From Lachancea thermotolerans CBS 6340 (Eukaryota; Ascomycota; Saccharomycetes; Saccharomycetales; Saccharomycetaceae), in contig NC_013080.1 in assembly GCF_000142805.1 (NCBI RefSeq), positions 1,054,001 to 1,118,000 on the forward strand: DNA of 64,000 nt, given 5' to 3'. A program made the position numbers and the translations under genes. The notes beneath the pieces were generated by a model that worked only from the letters and a program-made list of their open reading frames with translations, ran no database searches and had not been told where the DNA came from. The number at the start of each line of letters is the position of its first letter. The stretch's first letter is position 1. Positions 1-10,213 of this stretch are shown here, one piece after another.

Positions 1-502
1 GGTTCAAGTGCTGAACTAACTTCTCTAGCCTGGTTATGCGAGTGATGTAGTTCTTGACCCTGGATATGCTAAAATCTACTATAGGCCGTAGTTTACGCTC
101 GCCCTTGTAGACCTCACTGGCGTGATTTCCAAGTTTTAGTCGGTCCTTTCCTTTCTTACTGAGATCGACTTTGGGCGGCCTAAACACCATCAAGATTGGA
201 AAGCCTTCGACGCGGTATTTCGCACACAACTGCTTGTTTTTTGCCAGGTCGCAGTTCACACTTGCTACCTGGACGATGCCGTCGAGATTTTTAGCGGCTC
301 GCTGCAAAATAGGTTTGAGCATCTTGCAGTAACCACACCACGGAGCATAGAACTCTACCAACGTTGTGTAGTTGGTCTTGTGAACAACCTTGTCAAAGCT
401 CTTAGGTGTCAATTCCATAATGTGTGGGGAATTGTCGTAAAAGTTCTGCGCCCACACGACGCATAGTCCCAAGAAAACCAACCATAGTCGTTGCAACAGC
501 AT
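1..502 (-). CDS. MPD1: Protein disulfide isomerase-related MPD1 (partial, N-terminal 167 codons)
   Basis: ER-lumen thiol oxidoreductase of the thioredoxin fold that helps form and rearrange disulfides in secretory proteins. The gene starts at 502 and runs off the left edge, so the C-terminal half and any ER-retention signal are not visible. Residues 1-19 are a hydrophobic signal peptide, followed by the conserved stretch QNFYDNSPHI and the thioredoxin active-site segment FYAPWCGYCK, with cysteines at residues 56 and 59. The sequence KYRVEGFPILMVFRPPK matches the cis-proline region of fungal Mpd1. S. cerevisiae Mpd1 has CGHC, while this copy has CGYC, which may change its redox potential (inference). 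It diverges from the AMMECR1-like gene, the same order as YOR288C-YOR289W. Confidence 0.93.
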   Translation of the reverse strand, partial: MLLQRLWLVFLGLCVVWAQNFYDNSPHIMELTPKSFDKVVHKTNYTTLVEFYAPWCGYCKMLKPILQRAAKNLDGIVQVASVNCDLAKNKQLCAKYRVEGFPILMVFRPPKVDLSKKGKDRLKLGNHASEVYKGERKLRPIVDFSISRVKNYITRITRLEKLVQHLN

Positions 503-1008
503 TCCACGCTGAGCTTTTGGAGACGAGCTTGATACAGGAACCTCGCGTTGAATGTTCCCAAAGAATAAACCTATGATTCTCTTGTTTTTTCGTTCATGAA
601 GAGATAAATTAAAGCACCTGGTAATTTACTAGAGTGACGCACAATCAATCTTCCACGGCTTTGAAAGCTTATTTATTCGCAAACCCGCTCCGCTAAAAGC
701 TTAGGGCTCTGTATGTGAGGAAAGCGCGTTCGGTTGAGCTAGTTCTGCGCCCTCAAGTGAAATCTTGTTTTTCTGTGTATGGGACCTCCAGGATTAAAAG
801 AAATATGCGGGGTCAATACTTTCATGTAGTATGGACGGATTTACGCAAGTCATCTCTTCCAGGGCTGCAGGTTTTTACGTTTTGTTCTTCTCAATGGCGC
901 CAACTGTGCCTTAATACGTCTTGGCCGGCTTGTGAAACTTAATTTAGTTATAAGGGATAGTGGTCAAAGAGCATCGACGGGTCTCGACCATCACCAGCAC
1001 ACGCAACA
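503..1008. other. Divergent intergenic region MPD1 / AMMECR1-like gene
   Basis: About 500 bases that must carry the promoters of both flanking genes. A short reading frame at 715-942 has no recognisable product and is treated as chance. I see no RNA gene or repeat. Confidence 0.5.
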
Positions 1009-1707
1009 ATGCCGGACGAATCTAAAAGCTCCCTTTACGCTTTCTACGCATTCTATCAGCTCTATGTACATCTCTTTTACGAAGGAAAGAAACCTCTGAG
1101 CTTTGACACTTTGCAAAAGCGACTCTCCCCCCGACTTGCTTGCAGCTCTATGAAGACAAGAGAGAGAACTTCTCTATTCATCACCTGGAAAAAGAGGTCG
1201 GCTAGTCAAGGCGAGTACTTGCTTAGAGGATGTGTTGGCACCTTCGCTAAACTTCCGCTTCTTGAAGGCATTGAAAAATACTCGATAATTGCAGCGTTAC
1301 AAGACCCCAGGTTCCCCCCAATCACTAAATCCGAATTCCCAGGTCTGAAATGCAGCTGTAATATTTTGCACAGCTTTTCAACGATCTACGGTAGTAGCGC
1401 TCCGACAGGAGATGTGTACGATTGGGAAATTGGTATTCACGGTGTTGAACTCAGGCTTCGAGACAGTACAAGAAGTCGCATTTTGAGCGCCACGTTTTTG
1501 CCAGAGGTTATTCTTGAGCAAGGCTGGAATGAGCGTGAGACTTTCAGGAGTCTCATCCGCAAGGCAGGCTTCTTGGGAGACATTGACGCTGCTCTGGACA
1601 ATTGGCAGGAGTATTTTGTCGAAGTTATTCGCTATGAAGGAAACAAGACAGAAATAAGTTATGAAGAATTTAACCAATTGTTAGGCAACGCAGCCACAAA
1701 TCAGTAG
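1009..1707 (+). CDS. AMMECR1-domain protein (YOR289W orthologue)
   Basis: A 232-residue protein that is one AMMECR1 domain. The signature LRGCVGTF (family consensus LRGCIGT) is at about residues 72-79, and the C-terminal half carries the typical ATFLPEVILEQGW segment. The family is found in all domains of life and its biochemical activity is not firmly established; S. cerevisiae YOR289W is likewise uncharacterised. The start is the first ATG, and the length is close to the family norm. It lies head to head with MPD1, as in S. cerevisiae, which supports orthology. There is no membrane segment or targeting signal, so a cytosolic or nuclear protein is likely. Confidence 0.9.
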   Translation: MPDESKSSLYAFYAFYQLYVHLFYEGKKPLSFDTLQKRLSPRLACSSMKTRERTSLFITWKKRSASQGEYLLRGCVGTFAKLPLLEGIEKYSIIAALQDPRFPPITKSEFPGLKCSCNILHSFSTIYGSSAPTGDVYDWEIGIHGVELRLRDSTRSRILSATFLPEVILEQGWNERETFRSLIRKAGFLGDIDAALDNWQEYFVEVIRYEGNKTEISYEEFNQLLGNAATNQ

Positions 1708-2395
1708 TTGTGCTGGATCCGTTTTACTAAATGCTTCATATTGATCACTCTTGCGACGCTAGTTGAACTGAGCGCAAAAAAAGCGTTCTTGGTGGCATTC
1801 TTCTTTTATCTTAGACGCTAGCTCAAGCAAGGATAGTTACCGGTTAAGGACGAAGAAACATTGGCTTTCTAGACATGAAATTAGGGCACTTAGGGCAATG
1901 TTCCTGTCCCGAGCCTCTCAGGAATGTTGAAACAGCTTCTGTGCCATACCCAGAGGGCCAAAATTGTTACCAAGACTGTCTGTTTGGGGAGTGGCTTTTT
2001 ATCTTCGAGCGACGCCCATATTGATCGCGCAATCTCAGAACATCTAGGTGATCCTAAAATCTCTCAAACTGGTTTATAACATATGAAATAACTGAGTAGC
2101 AAGGGGACTTCAGCGCAATATAGATACGCCTTTGTGATGTTCTCCGAATACCCCGCGACAGAATACCCCGTCAGCAACCGTTCTTCGAATTGTGATTGAC
2201 GTTGCTCCTTTTATTCGCAGCAGTTATGCGGGAGACGAATAAAGAGCTCAATACAAATGCCGATAAACCATGGCTTCGGAATGTTAGAGTCGTAACGCCC
2301 CCGTACTCGTGTGCGTACTGTAATCTTCGATTATCACGTTCTTGGTTTGTGTGCACCGGTGGTGTTTTTCAACAATTAGGAACACCAATATCATT
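1708..2395. other. Intergenic region upstream of tRNA-Ala
   Basis: Nearly 700 bases between the AMMECR1-like gene and tRNA-Ala. Only short overlapping frames on both strands are present (near 2171-2402) and none resembles a protein. No repeat or LTR was seen beside the tRNA gene, a common Ty target in relatives. Confidence 0.45.
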
Positions 2396-2476
2396 GGGCT
2401 AGTAGCACAGTGGTAGCGCGCTTCCCTTGCATTCTAAGTCAGGAAGAGGTCACCGGTTCGATCCCGGTCTAGTCCA
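2396..2476 (+). tRNA. tRNA-Ala(UGC) with a probable 9-nt intron
   Basis: The acceptor stem is 2396-2402 paired with 2469-2475, with G2398:U2473 at the 3:70 position, the identity element of alanine tRNA. A2476 is the discriminator base. The anticodon stem is 2421-2425 with 2442-2446, and the anticodon TGC is 2428-2430. The loop is 9 nt too long. Removing 2432-2440 (TTCTAAGTC), exactly after position 37, restores the usual CTTGCAA loop. C32 (2426) can pair with G2438, third from the intron end, which is the anticodon-intron pair the splicing endonuclease needs. The T arm ACCGG-TTCGATC-CCGGT is perfect. The D stem has one A-C mismatch. A T6 terminator follows at 2478-2483. The S. cerevisiae equivalent has no intron. 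Confidence 0.9.
2432..2440 (+). other. Candidate 9-nt tRNA intron
   Basis: TTCTAAGTC sits between tRNA positions 37 and 38, the canonical nuclear tRNA intron site. It is very short, but the bases flanking it allow the anticodon-intron pair C32:G(-3). Confidence 0.75.
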
Positions 2477-2917
2477 ATTTTTTGCTCATCTTCGAATTCA
2501 TATGCTAAACCCAAAGCAGAACCACCCAATTTCGGCGCTGTAACATGAGTGAAAGCTTCTATGGTTTGGTCTAGGCGAATGTTTCCGTCGGGCTTCATGT
2601 TTCGAGCGGCCCCAGTTTCTGCGCCACCGGCGCGACTAACGCTGCCAAATCCCCGAACTTCGGGAAATAAGCGCCGGTGGTTAATTAAATTGGGACAGCT
2701 GGCGCGAAGTCGTAATCGCGCAAGCGAAGAGATCAGCGATAGCGATGTCGCTCGGGTCTGAAAAATGTGTTTGTCCCAAAGACGGCTTATCAGAAATCAC
2801 GTGAATTTAAGATAGCAGAATGTTCTCGAGGTTACGCATAAAGGGCATTATAAAGGGTGGAAAGAACAGGATTAAGATTGCAAGAAGAGCTACATAATAC
2901 CACACAACCATAAATCA
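2477..2917. other. Intergenic region tRNA-Ala / YDF1
   Basis: About 440 bases containing the Pol III terminator T-run (2478-2483) and, at 2798-2803, a CACGTG box 115 bases before YDF1 that could bind Cbf1 or another bHLH factor. The short frame 2549-2761 shows no protein-like features. Confidence 0.5.
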
Positions 2918-3721
2918 ATGTCACAGGGAAGAAGAGCAGCTGAAAGACTGGCAGGAAAGACTGTCTTCATCACAGGCGCATCAGCCGGTATCGGTCAGGC
3001 CACTGCGCAAGAATACCTGGAAGCATCCGAAGGCAAAATCAAGTTGATCCTTGCAGCAAGAAGACTCGACAAGCTGGAGGAAATCAAAGCCAAGGTTTCT
3101 AAAGACTTCCCTGAAGCACAGGTGCATATCGGCCAGCTAGATGTGACTCAGACGGACAAAATCCAGCCTTTTGTCGACAATTTGCCCGAAGAGTTCAAAG
3201 ACATCGACATCCTGATCAACAACGCGGGCAAGGCGCTCGGATCCGACCCCGTGGGCACAATCGACCCCAATGATATTCAAGGCATGATCCAGACTAACGT
3301 TATCGGGCTTATAAATGTTACCCAAGCCGTTCTGCCCATCTTCAAGGCCAAAAACTCTGGTGATATCGTGAACCTGGGTTCTGTCGCTGGCAGAGAAGCT
3401 TACCCTACAGGATCTATTTACTGCGCTACGAAGCACGCGGTGCGTGCTTTCACCCAGAGCCTGCGCAAGGAACTGATCAACACAAACATCAGGGTTATTG
3501 AGGTCGCTCCAGGTAACGTGGAGACCGAGTTTTCTCTGGTTAGATACAAGGGCGACTCTGAGAAAGCCAAGAAGGTTTACGAAGGCACACAACCCCTTTA
3601 CGCTGACGATATCGCAGACCTAATCGTTTACGCAACCTCGAGAAAACCAAACACCGTCATCGCGGACGTTTTGGTTTTCGCTTCGAACCAGGCTTCGCCT
3701 TACCACATTTACCGTGGTTAG
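2918..3721 (+). CDS. YDF1: NADP-dependent 3-hydroxy acid dehydrogenase (SDR family)
   Basis: A 267-residue classical short-chain dehydrogenase orthologous to S. cerevisiae YMR226C, which oxidises L-allo-threonine, L-serine and 3-hydroxy acids with NADP. The cofactor motif TGASAGIG is residues 19-26, and AARR at 47-50 supplies the arginines that favour NADP. NNAG is 101-104. The catalytic triad is S155, Y168 and K172 (the YxxxK motif). Length and ends match the family, and no targeting signal is seen, so it is cytosolic. In S. cerevisiae the gene lies beside TAF7. Here SNF2 and a WBP2-like gene come in between, the expected picture of a pre-duplication order. Confidence 0.95.
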   Translation: MSQGRRAAERLAGKTVFITGASAGIGQATAQEYLEASEGKIKLILAARRLDKLEEIKAKVSKDFPEAQVHIGQLDVTQTDKIQPFVDNLPEEFKDIDILINNAGKALGSDPVGTIDPNDIQGMIQTNVIGLINVTQAVLPIFKAKNSGDIVNLGSVAGREAYPTGSIYCATKHAVRAFTQSLRKELINTNIRVIEVAPGNVETEFSLVRYKGDSEKAKKVYEGTQPLYADDIADLIVYATSRKPNTVIADVLVFASNQASPYHIYRG

Positions 3722-3845
3722 TTTAAAATCACTGTACACTTTATACGTGTTATCGTGCATATGTTGTGTTAGTATTGCCTCGATGATTCTACAGCACTTG
3801 CACTCCCACGCCAAGTTCCAATAACAAAAGTTTTATAAAAATAAA

Positions 3846-3918
3846 TGCTTCCAATCAGATTTGAACTGATGATCTCCACATTACTAGTGTGGCGCCTTAC
3901 CAACTTGGCCATAGAAGC
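3846..3918 (-). tRNA. tRNA-Thr(AGU)
   Basis: A 73-nt gene without intron, almost identical to S. cerevisiae tRNA-Thr(AGU). On the minus strand it begins GCTTCTATGGCC and ends GGAAGCA, giving a full 7-bp acceptor stem. The anticodon AGT is the complement of 3883-3885. The T arm ATCAG-TTCAAAT-CTGAT is complete. A T5 run on the minus strand (complement of 3837-3841) ends transcription. Confidence 0.97.
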
Positions 3919-5301
3919 TTTGTTGAAGACACCTTCAATATACACATTATATATGTGACTTTCATATTTTCATCAGCCCATGTGATTGTTTGCTTAAGCG
4001 CATAGGAAGAGGCCGATGCCAGCAATTAGGATTCATCAACAGAGCAAGGATAATAAGGTCGAAGTCATACATTATTATTTAAGATGCTCAAATGTATGAC
4101 CTACTTGAAAGCTTAATGATAGCTTGTAGAAGCAAATTGTTCAGCTGGCTCCCTTCTTGACATCTTTTTCGCCCTGACTCTGGGTTTTGTAACCTATCGT
4201 GGCGTCATTCAATTGTATAATTTATGCGCTGGCGATAGAGCGGGGACTCGAAGAGATTACAAGAATTTTCCTTATTTCCCATAACGAGGGTTGGACTGTT
4301 TCTTGGGTTGACGATCGTGGATTGCATATTTTTGAAACATCAATGCTTGCAAGAAACTGTTCTTGATATGAAATAAGTCGATAACTGACATGGCGCCAGA
4401 CTATCTAGTGACGGGTCCGAACAGAAGCTAGCTGAGAACTAGTGAAAACGGTCAAATAACTGACTTGCGGCAGTTATCTTAAGAATTTTTATGACTTGAC
4501 GGTCCCAGGAGGCGAAAGGGTTTTCGACTAAAAACATAGCCGTTACAGAAAACCGTCTTCAAAGCTCATGAGGGCTTGAACCCTTAGAACTCAATTTATC
4601 TGGTTTTTGATGTAATATGTTTTCGCTTTAGTGGCCTAGTGAACCATGTAGCAAGAGCCCCCTTGGCACTATCGAAGGATATAGATTTGGGGAAACAAGA
4701 ACAGTGGGCCTTAGTATAAAGTCCATCTGAGTTTTCAAAAGGATTGAAAGGACGAGAGGGGTTTTTTTATAAAATTTGGTTTTAGTAGTGTTGTCTCTTT
4801 GGCCAATGATTTCGACACCAGCATCTTTTTAGAGTTTTCTCTACGACTTACTTGTAGTAAGTAGGTTCTGAGGCACACAGTACCCAACCTTGCGAGCCAA
4901 CCGTCAAATGTTAATTACAAGCTTGTTTTACCTTGTTCGTGCACGCGGCACTCGACAGCTGAAAAAGTCTATTTGGGAACTTAAAAGCTTAACTATTGAG
5001 TGGTGGCGTTAATTAAGATGCATTCAATGAATATCAAAAGGTTGTGTCTCCTTTGTGCCTCAGCAACAGCAAATGCAAATGCGCTCTTTAGTTTCGCCAA
5101 AGTTCTTACAGCCGCACATTGCCAGTTTGATAATCCCTGGAATTAAATAAATATTTGTAGTTCACAGGCCCTCTTGATCCTTTCTATTTAGTATTTAACT
5201 GCTTCAGTTACTAAGTGTACTTGGCAAACTACTGGCAGATGAATAAAATTTGCACTAGGATGTGGTAGTCGAGGTCTTGATATTGGGGCTAAGCTGCGTT
5301 G
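3919..5301. other. Long AT-rich intergenic region between tRNA-Thr and SNF2
   Basis: Nearly 1.4 kb without a credible reading frame. I looked for C/D boxes, H/ACA hairpins, Pol III boxes and LTR ends and found none. It contains the SNF2 3' flank. The size is large for this genome and may mark an old rearrangement or a lost gene (inference). Confidence 0.4.
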
Positions 5302-8300
5302 CTACTGCGGAGCAGGACTGGGTTCTTTGGACTCTGCATTACCGATTGGTACTAAGGGTTGGCTCGCATGTTCTTCGTCAAACTCTGTAAAGTCCACTTT
5401 TTCTTCTCCAGTCATTTCTTTATATTTCTCAATAATTGCGTTTTCCAATTCAATGGAATCGTGGTATATCAGTGACTCCTCTGTGTTATAAACCCTCGCG
5501 TTGGCGAAAATTAAGTGAAAATCATCAAGCGCATCTTTCAGAGATCCATAAGCTAGAGTCTCTATGTGTTTCAACACTGTTTCAAGCGCCACAGGATACT
5601 TGATCAACAGGTAATAATCTGGGTAAAGCTTCCTCGAAGGTTTGACCAAAAAAATGTCCGCCAGACGCCTGTCGTCAGCATCCCTGTATGCGACAGCAAA
5701 ATCATGGAGCTGTTTAGCTTTTGCAGCAACCTCTTCCCTTACTTCCTTCGATTCGGTAACAGAGTCAGGATCGCGAACAAAATTCCTTCCATTCTTAGCC
5801 TTTCCGTTAATACGGGAGCCCCGACTGCGGCCGCGCGGCCTGCCTTTCACACCTTTTGTTGACTTCATAGATGTTTGGCCGGCTTCAGGAGGGGGTAGTT
5901 TCTCGTTGGCTTCCTCTTTAACATCCAGCTCGGATGGTTCCTCTGTCTCTAACTTTGCTCTTTTTTCTGGAACACGAGTTTCGCTAGCTTCCCGCTTTTT
6001 TGGCCCTGAAACAGGCTCGTCTTCTCCGTCACTGATTTCGAACTGCTTCAGCCATTGTTCCTCAGGGATATCATCTTCGTAAATGGCGCTTTTGCGTTCC
6101 CTAGTTCCCCTTCCACCTGAAAGAAGTTCATCATTCTCTTTCTTGTCAAGTTCGGCTTCAATGTCTTGATGGTAGAAGTTTGGTAGTTCAGAACTTTCCA
6201 TCAAACTAGTGGTTATACCATTTTCCAAGTGAGTCCTGCTTCGTTCCTCGTCGATTTGAGCAAAGATTTTCAACTCTTCCTCGCTTCTTGCCAAGGTTTC
6301 ATTGAGTTCATTGTCGTCCATTTGCTCCTCTTCCTCCATGCCCAATGCCCTTTTCTTCTTCTGCTCCTCCTCGGCTTCAAGCAACGATCTTAGCAGCGCT
6401 TCTTGCTCTTCAGAGGTGGATTTGTTATCAAATTTACCCGCCTGAATGACTTTGCCATCAATGTCAAGCTTTTTATGCGCGCGGTCAAGAATAACCTCTT
6501 CCACAGAGTTCTCTGTGATAAGCCTCAAAATTCGAACTTCGTTTTTCTGGCCAATTCTATGTGCTCTATCTTGCGCCTGTAGATCCTGGTGGGGGTTCCA
6601 ATCAGTATCGAAGATAATAACAGTGTCAGCGGTCTGTAGATTAAGACCGAGGCCACCTGCTCTAGTTGACAACAAAAAGCAGAAATATTCTGAATTAGGA
6701 TCATTGAAAAGATTCAGCAATAACGTACGGTCATCAGACTTTGTGTGTCCGTCTAAACGCAAGTATTTCATGCCAGAAAGTCTTAAAAAGTCCTCCATGA
6801 TGTCCATAATTTGTGTCATCTGAAAAAAAATTAGAATTCGATGACCAGTAGCTTTGAACTTAGGAAGAATTCTTTCAAGCAATTCAAATTTGCCTGCGAC
6901 ACGCCATATATTTGCGTTGGTCTCTCTAGTCGGATTTATTTGATCTTCCACGTCCTCAAACACAAACGGATGGTTACAGATTTTTTTCAGTTGCATTATT
7001 TGATTGTTGAAACCACGCATCCCAACCATCTTGTTCGAGTTTATGTCACCAATAAAAAGGCGACGATGTTTCAACATTTGCTCGTACAGTTTTTGCTGCA
7101 GTGCGCTCATTTTGCATTTGAGAACCTTTTCAACCTTATCTGGCAACTCTTTTTCGACATCCTTTTTAAGGCGACGTAATAGGAAAGGCCGTAAGACTTT
7201 GTGAAGCCTCCTGATGACCAACAAGGTCTCTTCTTCGCTTAGTTCAATCTTGTCCTGGCCTCCTGTGTTAGCGAATGGTGTGTTGAACCATTCATCGAAC
7301 GACTTAACAGAGTTAAAAATTTTTGGCAGCACGAAGTTCAGTAGAGCCCAAAGTTCAGGTAAGTTATTTTGTAGAGGCGTACCTGTCAATATCAAACGGT
7401 AATCGGTGTGGTAATAGTTATTCAGTGTCAAAGACAGTTTCGATTGGGCGTTTTTCATACGGTGGCCCTCATCTATAATCATATGCACCCATTTGATCTT
7501 AGAAAGCAGAGCCCTTTCTTTTATAATATACTCGAAAGTTGTCAGTACGACATCAAACTGGCCAGACCGAATAATTCCTTGCTTTGACTTTCTCTCGTTA
7601 GGGGACCCCTTGTAAGCAACTTTCCTAATCACTGGCGCCCATTTGTCAAACTCAGAATCCCAGTTTGTTAACGTTGACAGGGGGACAATAACTAAAGATG
7701 GACCGCGCACGTTTTTGGCCTCGTAAAGATAAGTTAAAAGGGAAATGGTTTGAATGGTTTTCCCGAGGCCCATTTCGTCTGCCAAGATACCGTTTAAGTG
7801 GTTGTTGTATAAAGACACCATCCATTGCAGTCCCTTCAACTGATATTCTTTCAATGTCCCACCCACTAAAATCGATGGTTGTTGCTTGATCTCTTCTTTG
7901 ATGCGATGCGCTACATTATAATAGTCAATATTCTGCCTTTCCTCTTCATCGGAAACGTCGCCTGCCGAAGGCGACTGAGGCGTAGCGCTCTCTTCTTCCT
8001 TCTGCATGTGGGAATCAATTTTCTCCTTGGTGTATTGCTGTTGGCTTCTGACTGCTTTTGTCAATGAATCCAAAAACGCGTTTGTTTGCTTCAGCAAATG
8101 AGTGATTCTAGTATCCTTTGTTTGATCCAATAACTTGATGTAAGCTTCCTCGTCATTAGCTTTCAGGGCTTGCAAACGCTGCTTTGCATTCCTTTCCATT
8201 CGCTTCTGTTCCTCTTTTTCTATATTGCCATGTAAAGAGATCAAACGGTGTCCAAACTTAACTCTTTGAGTACGCCGGTTGAGCTTCGCATTGTAGTATT

Positions 8301-10002
8301 CAATAGAGCTGTCGGTGATGCTCTTTAGCTTTGTGCTCTCTTCATATCTCTGACGCTCATATTGCATGATTTCATAGCGCCTGTAGAGCTCGTCAGTCAG
8401 CAACGCATCTTGAAGGTTTATTCGTCTAATCTTTGACAAAAAGTTAGGATGTGTATTTGTTAAGAGGGCTTTCTGGTACCAATCAAATTGCAGTACGTGG
8501 CCCCTCATTGCCTTTTGGAGAGGAAGGAGTTGGAGCGCGTAATAGTCATAAGTCGCGCGTTTTTTTGTTTCTACATCTGCATCTTCATTCAGTGTATCTG
8601 ACAAGCAAGAATCAACGGCTGTATCAATATCCAACGCTATCAACGTTTGATATATCTCCAAAGCGGAGTGGACATCGATGCCAGGAGGAAGAACTCCGGG
8701 CTGGAGCATGACTCTAGGACGATCTTTGGAGGGGAACAGTTCTTTGTATTCTACCGCAGTATCTGGAAAATTGGGAAGTGAATATGAATCAACGACCATA
8801 TTTGGCGTCGTTACGTTCACGATTTTTTCGACATCAGGATTCAATCTCTTGAACTCTTCCAACGGAACTGGAGGGACTTCCTTCAGCGGCTGTGTATCTT
8901 GCGCAGGCCTGCCAATTTCCGCTATTGGTTCTGTTTTAACGCTTTCCGCACCTTTTTCAGGGTTAGCTGTACCAGATCCGCTATTTGCTCGAGAAGCAAG
9001 GCCTGTTTCAGGTTGCGAGGGTGGGAATTGAGATGCGAGAGGTGTCGGTACCCCGGAGTTAGAGGTATGTGGGGACTGGTGTGCCAATGGCTGCTGCTGA
9101 TCGACAACTCTGCGCGGCGGCTGTTGTGTGTGTTCCTGCTGAGGGTTTTGTAATACCTGCTCTTGTTGAGGGTTTTGCCGCTTCTTGACAGTTTCACTAA
9201 GAGAAAGCAGCATTTGCTTGAAATCAGGGGGGTTATTCAGCGATCGTTGGATCACTTCTTGAACTTCTGGTGGTATAGGCTGTCTCCCAAGGAGAAACTT
9301 TAAGGACGCAATCTGAGCCTTCAGCAGCTCAGACTGCTCTGGAGTGAAGATAGAGCTTGGGACGCCTGTGCCTGTAGGAGGGGTTTGGGATGGCATGTTT
9401 TGGACATGGGCCTGCTGAGGCATTTGGACCGGTTGTGGGGGTTGAGTCTGTTGAGGTGATTGGCCCATTGACGTGCGTATGTGGTGGTCTTGCGGGGGCT
9501 GCGAATTGGCCATTGTAGCGTGGCCATTCGTGGATTGTGGAGCCCATTGCTGCTGAGCCTGCGGCATGTGCGCCGCTTGCATCTGAGGCATAACTTTGGA
9601 CTGCTGCATGTGTGCCTGCGGGATCTGCTGGAACGCCTGTGTTTGCTGCGATTGTTGCGGCTGCTGAGGTTGTGGAGGCAGTTGTTGCTGTTGTGGCGCC
9701 TGTTGTGGTGCACGTTGCTGGAGCTGATGATGGGATTGTTGTCCCTGTTGTTGTTCTTGCTGCCGCTTCTGTTGCTGCTTCGCAGCTACCTGAAGAACTT
9801 TCGTGAAATAAACATATTCCGGTACGTTTGCCGCGTTCTCCCCATGTTCATTACGCAGTTGTTGCCAACGCTATTATTTCCTGTTAGTAGTTTGTTTTTG
9901 TGCATCAAGTGAGTCATTATAAAGCTCAAAGCAGCATACCAAATAGCATCTATTTATTTCTTCCTTTGTTAGCTGCCGCTGTGGAATCTCCATGTTCTCC
10001 AT
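5302..10002 (-). CDS. SNF2: SNF2, catalytic ATPase of the SWI/SNF chromatin remodeller (one intron)
   Basis: Spliced as complement(join(5302..9870, 9940..10002)), about 1543 residues. Exon 1 encodes MENMEIPQRQLTKEEINRCY-L and exon 2 continues RWQQLRNEHG, matching the start of S. cerevisiae Snf2, so the first ATG of the long frame (9609) is not the start. A second in-frame ATG at 9993 aligns with the S. cerevisiae start and is an alternative. Order: glutamine-rich N-terminus, the QLQ-like segment SELLKAQIASLKFLLGRQP, an HSA-like basic helix, an ATPase core with DEMGLGKT, DEGH and the STRAGGLGLNLQ helicase motif, an AT-hook-like region KGRPRGRSRGSR, and a C-terminal bromodomain (about 5400-5680). 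The protein slides and ejects nucleosomes in the nucleus. It diverges from the WBP2-like gene over 211 bases. S. cerevisiae SNF2 has no intron. Confidence 0.95.
9871..9939 (-). other. SNF2: Spliceosomal intron in SNF2
   Basis: 69 nt. 5' site GTATGC at 9939-9934, branch site TACTAAC as the complement of 9883-9889, and 3' site AATAG ending at 9871. It is phase 0, between Leu and Arg codons. An in-frame TAG at 9871-9873 shows that unspliced RNA cannot give the full protein from exon 1. Confidence 0.93.
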
Positions 10003-10213
10003 GGCGCCTATATTCGCGTTTTTACGCTTGATTACCTGCTAGCTCAGCTGAATATCGACGAAGCTTATTGTAAGATATCAATTAAAGTCGCGATGAAAAC
10101 TTCGTCCGGTGTGATATATATTAATGACTTTAGTTAAGTGGACCCGAGCTCTACTGACAATCTTTAGTAAAGTATAGCTCAGCATCAGTAGTACGTGGAA
10201 TTTCGAGGCAAAT

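Noticed and set aside
3919-5301. Possible LTR remnant or RNA gene in the long gap beside tRNA-Thr
   Set aside because: No TGTTG...CAACA ends, target duplication, snoRNA boxes or Pol III boxes could be found.
9481-9912. Leucine-rich frame on the plus strand over the SNF2 5' end
   Set aside because: It is the complement of the glutamine-rich Snf2 N-terminus (CAG/CAA read as CTG/TTG), not a gene.
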